Shown here piece after piece: positions 27,633 through 36,960 of a DNA stretch of 64,000 nt; the stretch's first letter is position 1; every line of letters begins with the position of its first letter. This DNA comes from Bacillus sp. OK048 (GTDB taxonomy: Bacteria > Bacillota > Bacilli > Bacillales > Cytobacillaceae): contig NZ_FNHN01000003.1 in assembly GCF_900103525.1 (NCBI RefSeq), forward strand, positions 124,001 through 188,000, given 5' to 3'. Position numbers and translations under genes: made by a program. The notes under the pieces are model-generated. The model saw nothing but the letters and a program-made list of their open reading frames with translations, had not been told where the DNA came from and did no database searches.

Positions 27633-27982
27633 GTTTCTTCCTCCCCTTCAATCTACCTATTCCACCATGTAATTTTCAAACCATTCTCCTATTTACAAAC
27701 CCCCTCCAGTGATAAACATGCACTATTAGTTAAATAGTGGTAAATATTATAATACTATATTACGAATTTTTAATAAATAAATAATTTTTAGAATATTCAA
27801 ACTGAAAATGTAGAAAATTAGCAATTTAATTTTCAATGGTTATGGGAAATTTCTACAATAACTGTAACGATACAAGCAATAAAAACCTCAATGAAAAAAT
27901 GTTTATATTATTCTTGTGTCGTATTTTGTTGAATAAATAGTAGTTTAGCACTAGATTCCCCTTTCGTTTTACTGAGAAACAA
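27633..27982. other. AT-rich intergenic region upstream of the subtilase gene
   Basis: About 350 bases without an open frame that looks coding. It carries the protease ribosome site and, presumably, its promoter, but I see no clear operator, repeat or aptamer. Confidence 0.5.
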
Positions 27983-28012
27983 TAAAAAAAAAGATGCCGC
28001 ATTTGGCATCCT
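27983..28012 (-). terminator. Terminator of the HesB-like gene
   Basis: A GGATGCC/GGCATC stem followed by nine T on the minus strand. Confidence 0.85.
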
Positions 28013-28043
28013 AATAATTTTATTGAATTGATTGTCTAAATGG

Positions 28044-28349
28044 TTAATGATGGTGGTGATGGCCGCCTTTTGTTGGATTTGTGATCAGCCACTCTTCTTT
28101 TGGAACATGGAACAATTGGATCCAAACTCCATCTAAAAATTCATCACGTTTATCAAGAATAATGTCAATATCCTTATCGGTTTTAACCACTTCATCATGT
28201 TCAGTAGGTGTATCAAGCATTAGATCATAATGTGCATGATCTCCATGTATATTGGTTACATATACTCGGAACAACTTGCCCTGTGCTTCTTCACCTTCCA
28301 CCATTTTTTTCAATGCTTTTGCTGCATGGCGATTGATTTTGACGTTCAT
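28044..28349 (-). CDS. HesB/IscA-like (YneR-type) protein lacking the cluster cysteines, with natural C-terminal polyhistidine
   Basis: A 101-residue protein of the HesB-like beta-sandwich fold (opening INRHAAKALKKM, then LFRVYV and YDLMLDTPTEHD). Typical A-type Fe-S carriers need three cysteines; this protein has none, as in other YneR-like members, so it should not bind a cluster in the usual way. It ends with GG and five histidines, which could bind metal. An ATG preceded by GGGGAGA is used. It is divergent from qoxA. Role unknown. Confidence 0.75.
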   Translation of the reverse strand: MNVKINRHAAKALKKMVEGEEAQGKLFRVYVTNIHGDHAHYDLMLDTPTEHDEVVKTDKDIDIILDKRDEFLDGVWIQLFHVPKEEWLITNPTKGGHHHHH

Positions 28350-28667
28350 GCGTGTCTCCCCTATTCGTATGTATTCATATACATTATCCCATTAATGTGT
28401 AAAAATAGACAATTTTTTATGATTTTCTACTTTCCATAGATTTTCTATCGCAGGAATATAAATCCTTAACAAATTTGTCACAAATTTTTCAAAAAACGTA
28501 TATAAACATCACAGTTATGTTGCTAATATTGTGTTATGCAAAATAATAACACTAATAATATAATAAATATTTGTTAGTAATGATTTTAATTATTTATTCA
28601 GAAATTTTAAGTAAGTATGTGAATTAATTCACGAAATGCACTACACTTAATGAGAGGAGCTTAAAAA
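28350..28667. promoter_or_regulatory. qox promoter region with a perfect 17-base palindrome
   Basis: This 318-base divergent region holds AAATTTGTcACAAATTT at 28471-28487, a perfect 8+1+8 inverted repeat, and a looser GTGTTAT ... ATAACAC pair at 28531-28552. Both lie upstream of qoxA and could be operator sites. No regulator can be named from the sequence alone. Confidence 0.4.
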
Positions 28668-29582
28668 TTGAAAAAACTAGCTAAAATGAAATGGACTTTA
28701 ATGGTAGCAATGACTATGTTTGCCACGATTTTGTCTGGCTGTGAGCCACTACTCGTATTGGATCCTAAAGGTCCGCAAGCGGCAAGGCAAGCAAGCGACA
28801 TCCTAATGTCCATTGGAATTATGTCTGGAATCGTTATCGTAGTTTTCACAATGTTAGTGTACATGTTAGTAAAGTATCGAGCTTCTAAACAAAAGGCTGA
28901 TTATGAACCTCCACATATCGAAGGCAATATATGGGTAGAAGTCATCATGGTTGGTATTCCTGTATTAATCGTTGCTTTCCTATCTTTTGTATCTGTTCAA
29001 AGTAACTATATCGTTGAAGCAAAACCGATAGGGTATGATGATAAGGAGCCTTTAGTGGTTTATGCTTCATCTTCAAACTGGAAGTGGCATTTTAGTTATC
29101 CTGAGGAAGGCATTGAAACAGTAAATTACTTGTACATTCCTACAGATCGAGCACTTGAATTTAAGCTTTATTCATATGGACCGATTACAAGTTTTTGGAT
29201 TCCACAACTTGGAGGACAAAAGTATGCAATGGCTGATATGGTTACCACCTTACATTTAGCCGCAGATGTTCCAGGTGAATTTATGGGACGAAACGCTAAC
29301 TTTTCAGGTAAAGGATTTGCGGAAAACACCTTCAATGTAACGGCAATGTCACAAGAAGACTTTGACGATTGGGTAAAAGAGGTAAAAGAAACTGCCAAGC
29401 CGATTACTGAGAAAAAATTTAAGGATTTATTAGAACCAGGTCATCTTGGACAACAAACATACACTGGGACTCATTTAGAATTCTCACCGCCGCCAACAGG
29501 TCATGATCATAGTGAAGAATCATCAGAAACAACCGAATCTGACACAGATTCCCATTCACAACATGAAAATATGAATCACTAA
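28668..29582 (+). CDS. qoxA: Cytochrome aa3 quinol oxidase subunit II
   Basis: A 304-residue lipoprotein-type subunit II. The signal peptide ends in the lipobox LSGC (about residue 25), and two membrane helices (about 45-70 and 85-108) precede a cupredoxin-fold domain that lacks the CuA cysteine pair, as expected for a quinol rather than a cytochrome c oxidase. The acidic, His-rich tail ([11 protein letters not shown]) is exposed. TTG start after GAGGAG. First gene of qoxABCD. Confidence 0.95.
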   Translation: MKKLAKMKWTLMVAMTMFATILSGCEPLLVLDPKGPQAARQASDILMSIGIMSGIVIVVFTMLVYMLVKYRASKQKADYEPPHIEGNIWVEVIMVGIPVLIVAFLSFVSVQSNYIVEAKPIGYDDKEPLVVYASSSNWKWHFSYPEEGIETVNYLYIPTDRALEFKLYSYGPITSFWIPQLGGQKYAMADMVTTLHLAADVPGEFMGRNANFSGKGFAENTFNVTAMSQEDFDDWVKEVKETAKPITEKKFKDLLEPGHLGQQTYTGTHLEFSPPPTGHDHSEESSETTESDTDSHSQHENMNH

Positions 29583-29617
29583 TAATAGTATTCTTCCCGA
29601 GAAAGGAGTTAGTAATA

Positions 29618-31561
29618 ATGGATTTCTTTGATCGATTTGCTGTTCCACATCCTAGTTTTGCGATTTATGCCTCGATGGTTGCCATTGGACTAACCATCAT
29701 TGCAGTTATTGCTGGAATTACTTATTTTAAAAAATGGGGCTACCTTTGGCGTGAATGGTTAACAACTGTTGACCATAAACGGATTGGTATTATGTATCTG
29801 CTCTCTGCCCTCCTTATGCTTTTCCGAGGCGGGGTTGACGCGATTATGATGCGTGCTCAACTGGCTGTACCAGAAAACACCCTGCTTGACGCACAACATT
29901 ATAATGAGATTTTCACGACACACGGGATCGTTATGATCCTGTTTATGGCAATGCCGTTCATTATGTTCTTTATGAACTTTGTTGTTCCATTGCAAATTGG
30001 AGCACGTGATGTGGCCTTCCCACGCTTGAACGCTTTAAGCTTCTGGCTATTCTTTATGGGTGCCATGTTATTCAACATATCGTTTGTTGTCGGTGGCTCA
30101 CCTGATGCAGGCTGGACCTCTTACTTCCCGCTTGCAGGTAACGAATTCAGCACATCTGTCGGTACCAATTACTATATGATTGCAATTCAAATTGCCGGTA
30201 TTGGTACATTAATGACTGGAATTAACTTTATCACTACGATTCTCAAAATGAGAGCACCTGGTATGACATTATTCAAAATGCCAATGTTTACTTGGTCTGC
30301 TTTAATTGCCAATGTTATCATCGTATTCGCATTCCCTGTATTAGCTGTATTGCTTGCAATGGGAACCTTAGATCGTCAATTTGGAACTAACTTTTTCACG
30401 ATGGATAATGGTGGAATGGATATGCTATGGGCTAATATTTTCTGGGTTTGGGGACATCCTGAAGTTTATATCCTAATCCTGCCGGCATTCGGAATTTATA
30501 GCGAAATTATCTCAACCTTTGCCCGTCGAAACCTATATGGTTATAAATCGATGGTTGGTTCAATGGTGATTATTTCCCTTCTTTCTTTCTTTGTATGGGC
30601 ACACCATTTCTTTACCATGGGTCAAGGAGCATTAACCAACAGTATCTTCTCGATTACAACCATGGCGATTGCTGTACCGACAGGAGTTAAGATCTTTAAC
30701 TGGCTACTTACACTAAGAAAAGGAAAAATTGTTTTTACTACACCAATGCTCTACAGTATGCTTTTCATTCCACTGTTTACATTAGGTGGAGTTACAGGTG
30801 TAATGCTTGCGATGTCGGCCGCAGACTATCAATATCATAATACGATGTTCTTAGTTGCTCACTTCCACAACGTTATTATTCCTGGTGTTGTCTATGCGAT
30901 GCTTGCTGGCCTGCATTACTATTGGCCAAAAATGTTCGGTTTCATGTTAAATGAGAAAATTGGAAAATGGACAGCATGGCTATTATCAATCGGCTTTATC
31001 TTAGCCTTCATGCCTATGTATGCTTCAGGATTAGATGGCCAGGCACGCCGGATGTACACATACTCTGAAGCTGCTGGATTTGGCTTATTGAATATGATTT
31101 CGTTTGTTGGAGCGGCGATCATGGCCATTGGTTTTGTGTTCATTGTCTACAATATCTACTATAGTGTTCGATATGAATCTAGAGATATTAGTAGTGATCC
31201 TTGGGATGCTCGTACGCTAGAGTGGTCTACACATACACCCGTACCAGAATACAATTTTGCGATATTACCAGAAGTACATTCCAATGAAGCATTTTGGGAC
31301 GCAAAGAAGAAAGGTCATGTTTTATTTAAAGGTGAATACGAGAAAATTCACATGCCAAATAATAGCGGTATCCCATTCATTATGAGCTGTATCTTCTTTG
31401 TTTGGGGATTCTCATTCATTTTCAGCTTGTGGATTCCTGTTATCGTTACTACACTAGGAATTTTCGGATGTATGGCTTTAAGGTCATTTGAACAAGACCA
31501 TGGCCGATATATCTCTGTTAAAGAAATTGAAGAAACAGAAACAAATTTGCGAGGTGCTTAA
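29618..31561 (+). CDS. qoxB: Cytochrome aa3 quinol oxidase subunit I
   Basis: A 647-residue haem-copper oxidase catalytic subunit with about 14-15 membrane helices. Visible signatures are [14 protein letters not shown] (low-spin haem histidine), [17 protein letters not shown] (CuB histidine and cross-linked tyrosine), WAHHFF (CuB histidines) and VAHFHNVI (haem a3 and haem a histidines). It reduces oxygen to water with quinol electrons and pumps protons. It lies 35 bases after qoxA with its own AAAGGAG site. Confidence 0.98.
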   Translation: MDFFDRFAVPHPSFAIYASMVAIGLTIIAVIAGITYFKKWGYLWREWLTTVDHKRIGIMYLLSALLMLFRGGVDAIMMRAQLAVPENTLLDAQHYNEIFTTHGIVMILFMAMPFIMFFMNFVVPLQIGARDVAFPRLNALSFWLFFMGAMLFNISFVVGGSPDAGWTSYFPLAGNEFSTSVGTNYYMIAIQIAGIGTLMTGINFITTILKMRAPGMTLFKMPMFTWSALIANVIIVFAFPVLAVLLAMGTLDRQFGTNFFTMDNGGMDMLWANIFWVWGHPEVYILILPAFGIYSEIISTFARRNLYGYKSMVGSMVIISLLSFFVWAHHFFTMGQGALTNSIFSITTMAIAVPTGVKIFNWLLTLRKGKIVFTTPMLYSMLFIPLFTLGGVTGVMLAMSAADYQYHNTMFLVAHFHNVIIPGVVYAMLAGLHYYWPKMFGFMLNEKIGKWTAWLLSIGFILAFMPMYASGLDGQARRMYTYSEAAGFGLLNMISFVGAAIMAIGFVFIVYNIYYSVRYESRDISSDPWDARTLEWSTHTPVPEYNFAILPEVHSNEAFWDAKKKGHVLFKGEYEKIHMPNNSGIPFIMSCIFFVWGFSFIFSLWIPVIVTTLGIFGCMALRSFEQDHGRYISVKEIEETETNLRGA

Positions 31562-31564
31562 AAA

Positions 31565-32161
31565 ATGAAAATAGATAGCTCGCTTCCATTAGAATATAGT
31601 ACCGAAGAAAACAGTTTAAAAATCTTAGGATTTTGGATCTTCCTTGGTGCGGAAATTATGCTTTTCGCTACCCTTTTCGCGTCATATTTTACATTAGTGG
31701 ATCGCACGGGTAATGGTCCTGCGGGAGCAGAAATTTTTGAAATTACACCAGTGTTAATTGAAACGATTTTACTTTTGACCAGCAGTTTTACCATTGGTCT
31801 TGGTATTCATGCCATGCGAATCGGTAACAAAAGAGCAATGATGGCATTTTTTGCGATTACCTTACTACTTGGACTTGGATTCTTAAGTGTTGAGATTTAT
31901 GAGTTTATGCACTATGTACATGTTGGGGCCGGACTCCAAACAAGTGCATTTACATCGATCCTTTTAACAACATTAGGTACACATGGTGTGCACGTTACAC
32001 TTGGCCTTTTTTGGGGATTATTCATAATGCTGCAAGTTAATAAACGGGGATTAACTCCTCAAACCACCAATAAAGCATTTATTTTCTCGCTTTATTGGCA
32101 TTTCCTAGATGTCGTTTGGATTTTCATCTTCAGCTTCATCTACTTGAAAGGAATGATGTAA
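31565..32161 (+). CDS. qoxC: Cytochrome aa3 quinol oxidase subunit III
   Basis: A 198-residue subunit III with five membrane helices and the typical LGFWIFLGAEIMLFATLFASY opening, GTHGVHVTLGL and the C-terminal WHFLDVVWIF. It stabilises the catalytic core. It starts three bases after qoxB and ends one base before qoxD, so the genes are tightly coupled. Confidence 0.97.
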   Translation: MKIDSSLPLEYSTEENSLKILGFWIFLGAEIMLFATLFASYFTLVDRTGNGPAGAEIFEITPVLIETILLLTSSFTIGLGIHAMRIGNKRAMMAFFAITLLLGLGFLSVEIYEFMHYVHVGAGLQTSAFTSILLTTLGTHGVHVTLGLFWGLFIMLQVNKRGLTPQTTNKAFIFSLYWHFLDVVWIFIFSFIYLKGMM

Positions 32162-32162
32162 T

Positions 32163-32444
32163 ATGAGCCAATTATTTCCAATGAAACAAGTTTTTGGTTT
32201 TGTATTCTCTTTACTCCTGACAACCGTTGCCTTAGCTGTTTACTTTTTAGATATGTCATTTGCTGTAGGCATGACGATTCTACTTTTGACTGCATTCATC
32301 CAAGCAGGACTCCAGCTCGTTGTATTTATGCATGCTGGTGAAACGAAGGATAAAGGGGCAATCTACACCAATGTATTTTATGGCCTAATCATTGCACTCA
32401 TTACGGTATTCGGAACTCTACTTGCAATGGTATGGGATATGTAG
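32163..32444 (+). CDS. qoxD: Cytochrome aa3 quinol oxidase subunit IV
   Basis: A 93-residue subunit IV with three membrane helices and the conserved FIQAGLQLVVFMHAGE stretch. It is the last gene of the operon, followed at once by a terminator. Confidence 0.95.
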   Translation: MSQLFPMKQVFGFVFSLLLTTVALAVYFLDMSFAVGMTILLLTAFIQAGLQLVVFMHAGETKDKGAIYTNVFYGLIIALITVFGTLLAMVWDM

Positions 32445-32470
32445 GACTATTACTCTAAAAAATGTAAACT

Positions 32471-32506
32471 GACGCTGTTGATTCTTACATCAACAGCGTT
32501 TTTATA
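32471..32506 (+). terminator. Terminator of qoxABCD
   Basis: An ACGCTGTTGA/TCAACAGCGT stem followed by TTTTTAT. Confidence 0.9.
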
Positions 32507-32582
32507 TTGCTTGTAATAGTCATATAGGTGTAAATTTCACTATATACTATGCATGAAGTACATTTCGAGAGGAGTGAGCACG

Positions 32583-33674
32583 ATTAGTACTACAGTAGAA
32601 GATGTATGGAATAACTTTGCTTCATTTGCTCCTAAGGAATACCAACAGCATATTAATCGCAGTGTCAGGACGATGCAAGTATTAACTACCGATTCCAAAC
32701 CTGAAGTAGCACCAACCCCAAAAGAACTTGTTTGGACAAAAAATAAAACAAAGCTTTATCGCTATATCTCCGACCAGCCAAAAAGATATAAAATACCGTT
32801 GCTATTGGTTTATGCCCTCATTAATAAACCATATGTTATGGATTTAACTACAGGCGGCAGTCTAATTGAGTACTTGGTTAATCGTGGTTTCGATGTCTAT
32901 CTGCTTGATTGGGGAACACCCGGTATCGAAGATAAAACAATGAAGCTTGATGATTATATTTTAGACTATATGCCTCGTGCGGTTAAAAAGGTTATGAGGA
33001 AATCAGGTGCTGCCGAAGTCTCTATTCTTGGCTATTGCATGGGTGGTACGATGACTTCTATTTTCGCATCCCTCCATCCAGAACTGCCAATCCGCAACCT
33101 GATCTTTATGACTAGTCCCTTTGATTTTTCGAATACTGGATCATATGGAGCCATGTTGGATGAACGCTATTTTAATATTGATAAAGTAGTAGACACCATG
33201 GGCAATATACCACCAGATATGATTGACTTTGGTAACAAAATGATTCAGCCGATGGCAAATTTCTATGGTCCATTTGTTAATCTATATCAGCGAGCTGATA
33301 ATGAAAATTTTGTCAAGGGCTTTAAACTTCTGCAAAAATGGCTCAATGATGGCATCCCGTTTCCCGGTGAATCCTATCGCCAATGGATTCGCGACTTTTA
33401 TCAAAAGAACAAGCTGATAAAAGGAGAACTTGTTATTCGTGGTCAAAAAGTCAATCTGAAAAACATCACAGCAAATGTGTTAAATCTGTCAGGGCAAAAA
33501 GATATCATTGCTCAACCTCATCAAGTTGAGGCTCTAATGAGTGCTATAACAAGTAAGGACAAATTATATATGAATTTGCCAGTTGGCCATACCTCCATCA
33601 CATTTGGAGTCCAGGCAGCAAAAGTAACCTACCCTACCATAGGGGATTGGTTAGCTGAAAGATCTATTGAATAA
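32583..33674 (+). CDS. phaC: Class IV polyhydroxyalkanoate synthase subunit PhaC, copy 1
   Basis: A PHA synthase of about 363 residues, an alpha/beta hydrolase-like enzyme that polymerises hydroxyacyl-CoA on the granule surface together with PhaR. The active-site cysteine is in GYCMGGT, with the aspartate in QKDIIAQP and the histidine in GHTSITFG. No normal start fits: ATG 32553 lies upstream of the only ribosome site, and GTG 32574 overlaps it. The GAGAGGAG site points to ATT 32583, 8 bases away. From that codon the first tryptophan is residue 9, as I recall for Bacillus megaterium PhaC. About four residues in five match copy 2 by eye. It has its own terminator. Confidence 0.9.
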   Translation: MSTTVEDVWNNFASFAPKEYQQHINRSVRTMQVLTTDSKPEVAPTPKELVWTKNKTKLYRYISDQPKRYKIPLLLVYALINKPYVMDLTTGGSLIEYLVNRGFDVYLLDWGTPGIEDKTMKLDDYILDYMPRAVKKVMRKSGAAEVSILGYCMGGTMTSIFASLHPELPIRNLIFMTSPFDFSNTGSYGAMLDERYFNIDKVVDTMGNIPPDMIDFGNKMIQPMANFYGPFVNLYQRADNENFVKGFKLLQKWLNDGIPFPGESYRQWIRDFYQKNKLIKGELVIRGQKVNLKNITANVLNLSGQKDIIAQPHQVEALMSAITSKDKLYMNLPVGHTSITFGVQAAKVTYPTIGDWLAERSIE

Positions 33675-33703
33675 TAAATAGAACATTCCTACAAAAATAA
33701 AAT

Positions 33704-33745
33704 CGCCGACTGGAGAAGAATCATTCTAGTCGGCCATTTCATTTT
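33704..33745 (+). terminator. Terminator of phaC copy 1
   Basis: A GCCGACTgGAGAA/TTCTAGTCGGC stem followed by a T-rich tract. It separates phaC copy 1 from the phaR transcript. Confidence 0.75.
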
Positions 33746-33942
33746 ATAAAAATATTCTTAGACTTTTTTCAACATTTTTCACTATTTCGACAATGATTAT
33801 AAATAATTTTTAATGAATTTTCGGATATTTTGTCAAAAAAAGCAGTAATATATTGCGATAATTTTGAATATTTCCCCTTCATTTCTTTCTTAGTAATTAG
33901 TATGATAGACATGTCGATGAAAACAAATGGGGAGGAATTACA

Positions 33943-34347
33943 ATGACTTTAGAAACAAACCTTTTTGATATTTGGAAGGATTACTATGCAAAGTCCAGCA
34001 GCTATTTTGATGAAACAATCAAGGAAAACTTTCCCTCACAGGGCATTGCCCAAGTAATGGAAATGAATCTTATGTACAAAAAATTAATTGATGAAAGCAC
34101 AGAAAAATACTTAGAAATAGTCAATATTCCATCCCGTACTGATTTGGCTAACCTATCATCATTAGTTGTCAATGTAGATGCAAAAGTTGATAACTTGGAA
34201 GAGTTGTTGGAAGATAACAGCACAAATCAATTAGATCTATCGAGTTTTAAACAAGAATTAACTGCAATCAAAAAGGATATGAAGAATCTCGATAGTAAAA
34301 TGACTCAAATTATTAACCTGCTAAAAGTATCAGAAGGATCAAAATAA
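33943..34347 (+). CDS. phaR: Polyhydroxyalkanoate synthase subunit PhaR
   Basis: A 134-residue, mostly helical protein. The N-terminus (LFDIWKDYYAKSSSYFDETIKENFPSQ) resembles the PhaR subunit of class IV synthases; the C-terminal half is a predicted coiled coil (VDAKVDNLEELLEDN, then LTAIKKDMKNLDSKMTQIINLL). It is shorter than the roughly 200-residue Bacillus megaterium PhaR. PhaR is required for PhaC activity. The position before phaB and phaC supports the call. The ATG follows GGGGAGG. Confidence 0.85.
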   Translation: MTLETNLFDIWKDYYAKSSSYFDETIKENFPSQGIAQVMEMNLMYKKLIDESTEKYLEIVNIPSRTDLANLSSLVVNVDAKVDNLEELLEDNSTNQLDLSSFKQELTAIKKDMKNLDSKMTQIINLLKVSEGSK

Positions 34348-34434
34348 ACCTATTCCATTTTAAGGGTATGTCATTAATTGAATTTTAGCATTAATACGTT
34401 ATTGAACTTATTCAATAGTAATGGAGGCATAATA

Positions 34435-35178
34435 ATGACAGAAATAAGAGATAAAGTAGCGATCGTTACCGGCGGCAGCAGAGGTATCGGTGCATCGATT
34501 GCATTGGAGTTAGCTAGAAATGGTGTGAAAATTGTTCTAAATTATGTAACCCGAAAAGAATTAGCCGAAAAAATCGAAGCTGAAATAAATGAATTTGGCG
34601 GAGAAGCCTTGATTGTTCAAGCGGATGTTTCAATTAGTGAGCAAGCTAACTATCTCATTCATGCGGCAGTAGAGCATTTCGGAAAATTAGATATCCTCGT
34701 GAATAATGCTGGTATTACAAGAGACAGCACATTTAAAAAGCTGACTGAGGTAGACTGGAGAAAAGTAATTGATGTTAATTTAAACAGTGTTTACAATACA
34801 ACATCTGCGGCTTTACCTTACCTTCAGGAATCGGATGCAGGGCGCATTATTAACATTTCATCCATTATTGGGCAGGCTGGTGGATTCGGGCAAACAAACT
34901 ATGCTGCTGCAAAAGCAGGCATTATTGGTTATACCAAATCACTTGCACTGGAGCTTGCGAGAAGCAATGTTACCGTAAACTCAATTTGTCCTGGATTTAT
35001 TGGAACTGAAATGGTTCAAGCAATTCCGGAGAAAGTTCTAGAAAGTATCGTGGCAAAGGTCCCACAAAAACGTTTAGGTAAGCCAGAAGAAATTGCTCGC
35101 GGTGTCGTGTTCTTATGTAAAGATGGAGACTATATTACAGGTCAGCAATTAAATATTAATGGTGGATTATATATGTAA
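34435..35178 (+). CDS. phaB: Acetoacetyl-CoA reductase
   Basis: A 247-residue SDR with GGSRGIGAS (cofactor), NNAGITRD, a catalytic serine in INISSIIGQ, and YAAAKAG. In the phaR-phaB-phaC context it makes (R)-3-hydroxybutyryl-CoA with NADPH for the synthase. The ATG at 34435 follows GGAGG by 8 bases; the longer frame from TTG 34378 has no ribosome site. FabG-like activity cannot be excluded from sequence. Confidence 0.93.
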   Translation: MTEIRDKVAIVTGGSRGIGASIALELARNGVKIVLNYVTRKELAEKIEAEINEFGGEALIVQADVSISEQANYLIHAAVEHFGKLDILVNNAGITRDSTFKKLTEVDWRKVIDVNLNSVYNTTSAALPYLQESDAGRIINISSIIGQAGGFGQTNYAAAKAGIIGYTKSLALELARSNVTVNSICPGFIGTEMVQAIPEKVLESIVAKVPQKRLGKPEEIARGVVFLCKDGDYITGQQLNINGGLYM

Positions 35179-35235
35179 GTGTTATTACTCTTTACATATC
35201 GATTTTGTAATCACTGATGGAAGGAGTGAGCCGTT

Positions 35236-36324
35236 ATTAACATGCTCACAACAAATGATTGGGAAAAACAGGCTCAATTCTATCCCGAAGAATACCAACA
35301 ATTTCTTAAACGGATCAAAAGGGCTTCTGAAGTGCTTACATCTGATGCAGAGCCTAAGGTAGCTCCAACTCCAAAAGAAGTTGTTTGGACGAGAAATAAA
35401 ACGAAGCTATATCGTTATATTTCCGATCAGCCAAAAAAGCATAAAATTCCATTACTCATGGTATATGCGCTCATTAATAAACCATATGTCCTGGATTTAA
35501 CAAAAGGTGGCAGTTTAATAGAATATCTAGTTAATCAGGGTTTCGATGTTTATCTGCTTGATTGGGGTACCCCTGGATATGAGGACCGCCATATGAAACT
35601 AGATGATTTCATTATGGACTATATCCCGCGGGCGGTTAAAAAAGTAATGAAGAGATCTAGTGTTGAGGAAGTATCTCTTCTTGGATATTGTATGGGCGGT
35701 ACGATGACATCCATTTTTGCAGCGTTACACCCTGAATTACCGATCCGTAATCTTGTGTTTATGACTAGTCCGTTTGATTTTGAGAATTCCGGGTCTTATG
35801 GTGAAATGCTTAATGAGAAATTTTTCGATGTTGATAAAGTTGTAGATACTCTAGGTGTTGTTCCACCGGAAATGATTGATATGGGGAACAAATTAATGAA
35901 ACCAATGGCAAACTTCTATGGACCTTATGTTAGTCTTGTCGATCGCGCGGATAATGAAAAGTTTATCTCAAGTTTTAAATTGCTTCAAAAATGGTTAAAT
36001 GACGGGATACCTTTCCCTGGCGAAGCCTATCGTCAGTGGATTAGGGATTTCTATCAGAAAAATAAGCTGATCAAAGGCGAACTTGTCATTCGCGGTCAAA
36101 GAGTTGATTTAAAAAATATTAAAGCAAATGTCCTAAATCTATCTGGAAAAAATGATTTGATCGCACAACCACATATGGTTGAAGGATTGATGAATTCTAT
36201 ATCTAGTAAAGATAAACAATATCTAAATTTACCAGTAGGCCATACATCGATTACTTTTGGCAGTAAAGCAACAAAAATAACGTATCCTACAATAAGTGAA
36301 TGGCTAGCTGAACGGTCTAACTAA
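35236..36324 (+). CDS. phaC: Class IV polyhydroxyalkanoate synthase subunit PhaC, copy 2
   Basis: A second PHA synthase with the same catalytic residues as copy 1 (GYCMGGT, KNDLIAQP, GHTSITFG). This copy sits in the classical phaR-phaB-phaC order. An AAGGAG site lies 9 bases before ATT 35236 but 15 bases before the first ATG (35242), so initiation at ATT is favoured; it gives 362 residues, equal to my recollection of Bacillus megaterium PhaC. The ATG would give 360. The leader AAGGAGTGAGC closely matches that of copy 1. Confidence 0.92.
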   Translation: MNMLTTNDWEKQAQFYPEEYQQFLKRIKRASEVLTSDAEPKVAPTPKEVVWTRNKTKLYRYISDQPKKHKIPLLMVYALINKPYVLDLTKGGSLIEYLVNQGFDVYLLDWGTPGYEDRHMKLDDFIMDYIPRAVKKVMKRSSVEEVSLLGYCMGGTMTSIFAALHPELPIRNLVFMTSPFDFENSGSYGEMLNEKFFDVDKVVDTLGVVPPEMIDMGNKLMKPMANFYGPYVSLVDRADNEKFISSFKLLQKWLNDGIPFPGEAYRQWIRDFYQKNKLIKGELVIRGQRVDLKNIKANVLNLSGKNDLIAQPHMVEGLMNSISSKDKQYLNLPVGHTSITFGSKATKITYPTISEWLAERSN

Positions 36325-36329
36325 TTTTT

Positions 36330-36360
36330 ATGTGCTCCTTTAGAGGAGCACTTTTTTCTT
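36330..36360 (+). terminator. Terminator of the phaR-phaB-phaC operon
   Basis: A GTGCTCCT/AGGAGCAC stem followed by TTTTTT. Confidence 0.9.
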
Positions 36361-36545
36361 TAATACCATTTTTTAAATAGTGTTAATATTCATTATATTA
36401 TATCATTTTAAGTAGTCAATTAGTTTTCGTGTTTTCATGGTGGCGTTTTCATTAAGTGGTTGAATCTTAAGTGTGTACTGCCGACAAAATTAGAATGGGT
36501 ATATACACTAAGCAATTATAGAGAACAACTAATTTAAGCAAGTTA

Positions 36546-36809
36546 TTACCTCAATGGTGCCTCATTTCTTTTGTTGCTTGGAACAACCTTCGTCCCAACA
36601 AAGGATTTCTCAATCATTTCGTCGGTCACGACTAAAAACACACCAATTAGAAAAATAAATACAGCACCCACAGATGTTCCAATTCCAATTGAGATCAGCA
36701 TATTGAAATCGGTTACAATCACTCCCACTATAAAAGCTATCACTCCAATTGTAAGAACGGATAACCCAACATAAGTCACAGCATTTAGTAATTTCTCTCT
36801 CGTCTCCAT
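36546..36809 (-). CDS. Small two-pass membrane protein of unknown function
   Basis: An 87-residue protein with two hydrophobic segments (about 10-31 and 37-61) and a polar, basic C-terminus. The ATG at 36809 is 11 bases after AAAGGGG; an in-frame ATG at 36818 is only 2 bases from it. I recognise no family. It stands alone between the PHA island and the metal-exporter genes. Confidence 0.6.
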   Translation of the reverse strand: METREKLLNAVTYVGLSVLTIGVIAFIVGVIVTDFNMLISIGIGTSVGAVFIFLIGVFLVVTDEMIEKSFVGTKVVPSNKRNEAPLR

Positions 36810-36928
36810 TAAAAACATATCCCCTTTCTATATATTATTAATTATTCACTTTGTTCACAAAATTGTCAAATCTTTTTTGTGATTTCAATTCATTTATCTT
36901 GACAATTGAATAAAAAAAATATTATAAA

Positions 36929-36960
36929 AAGCAATTCCTCAAATTTGGAATTGCTTTTTT
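36929..36960 (-). terminator. Terminator of the second CNNM/CorC gene
   Basis: An AAGCAATTCC/GGAATTGCTT stem with a T-run on each strand, directly after the stop codon. Confidence 0.85.
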
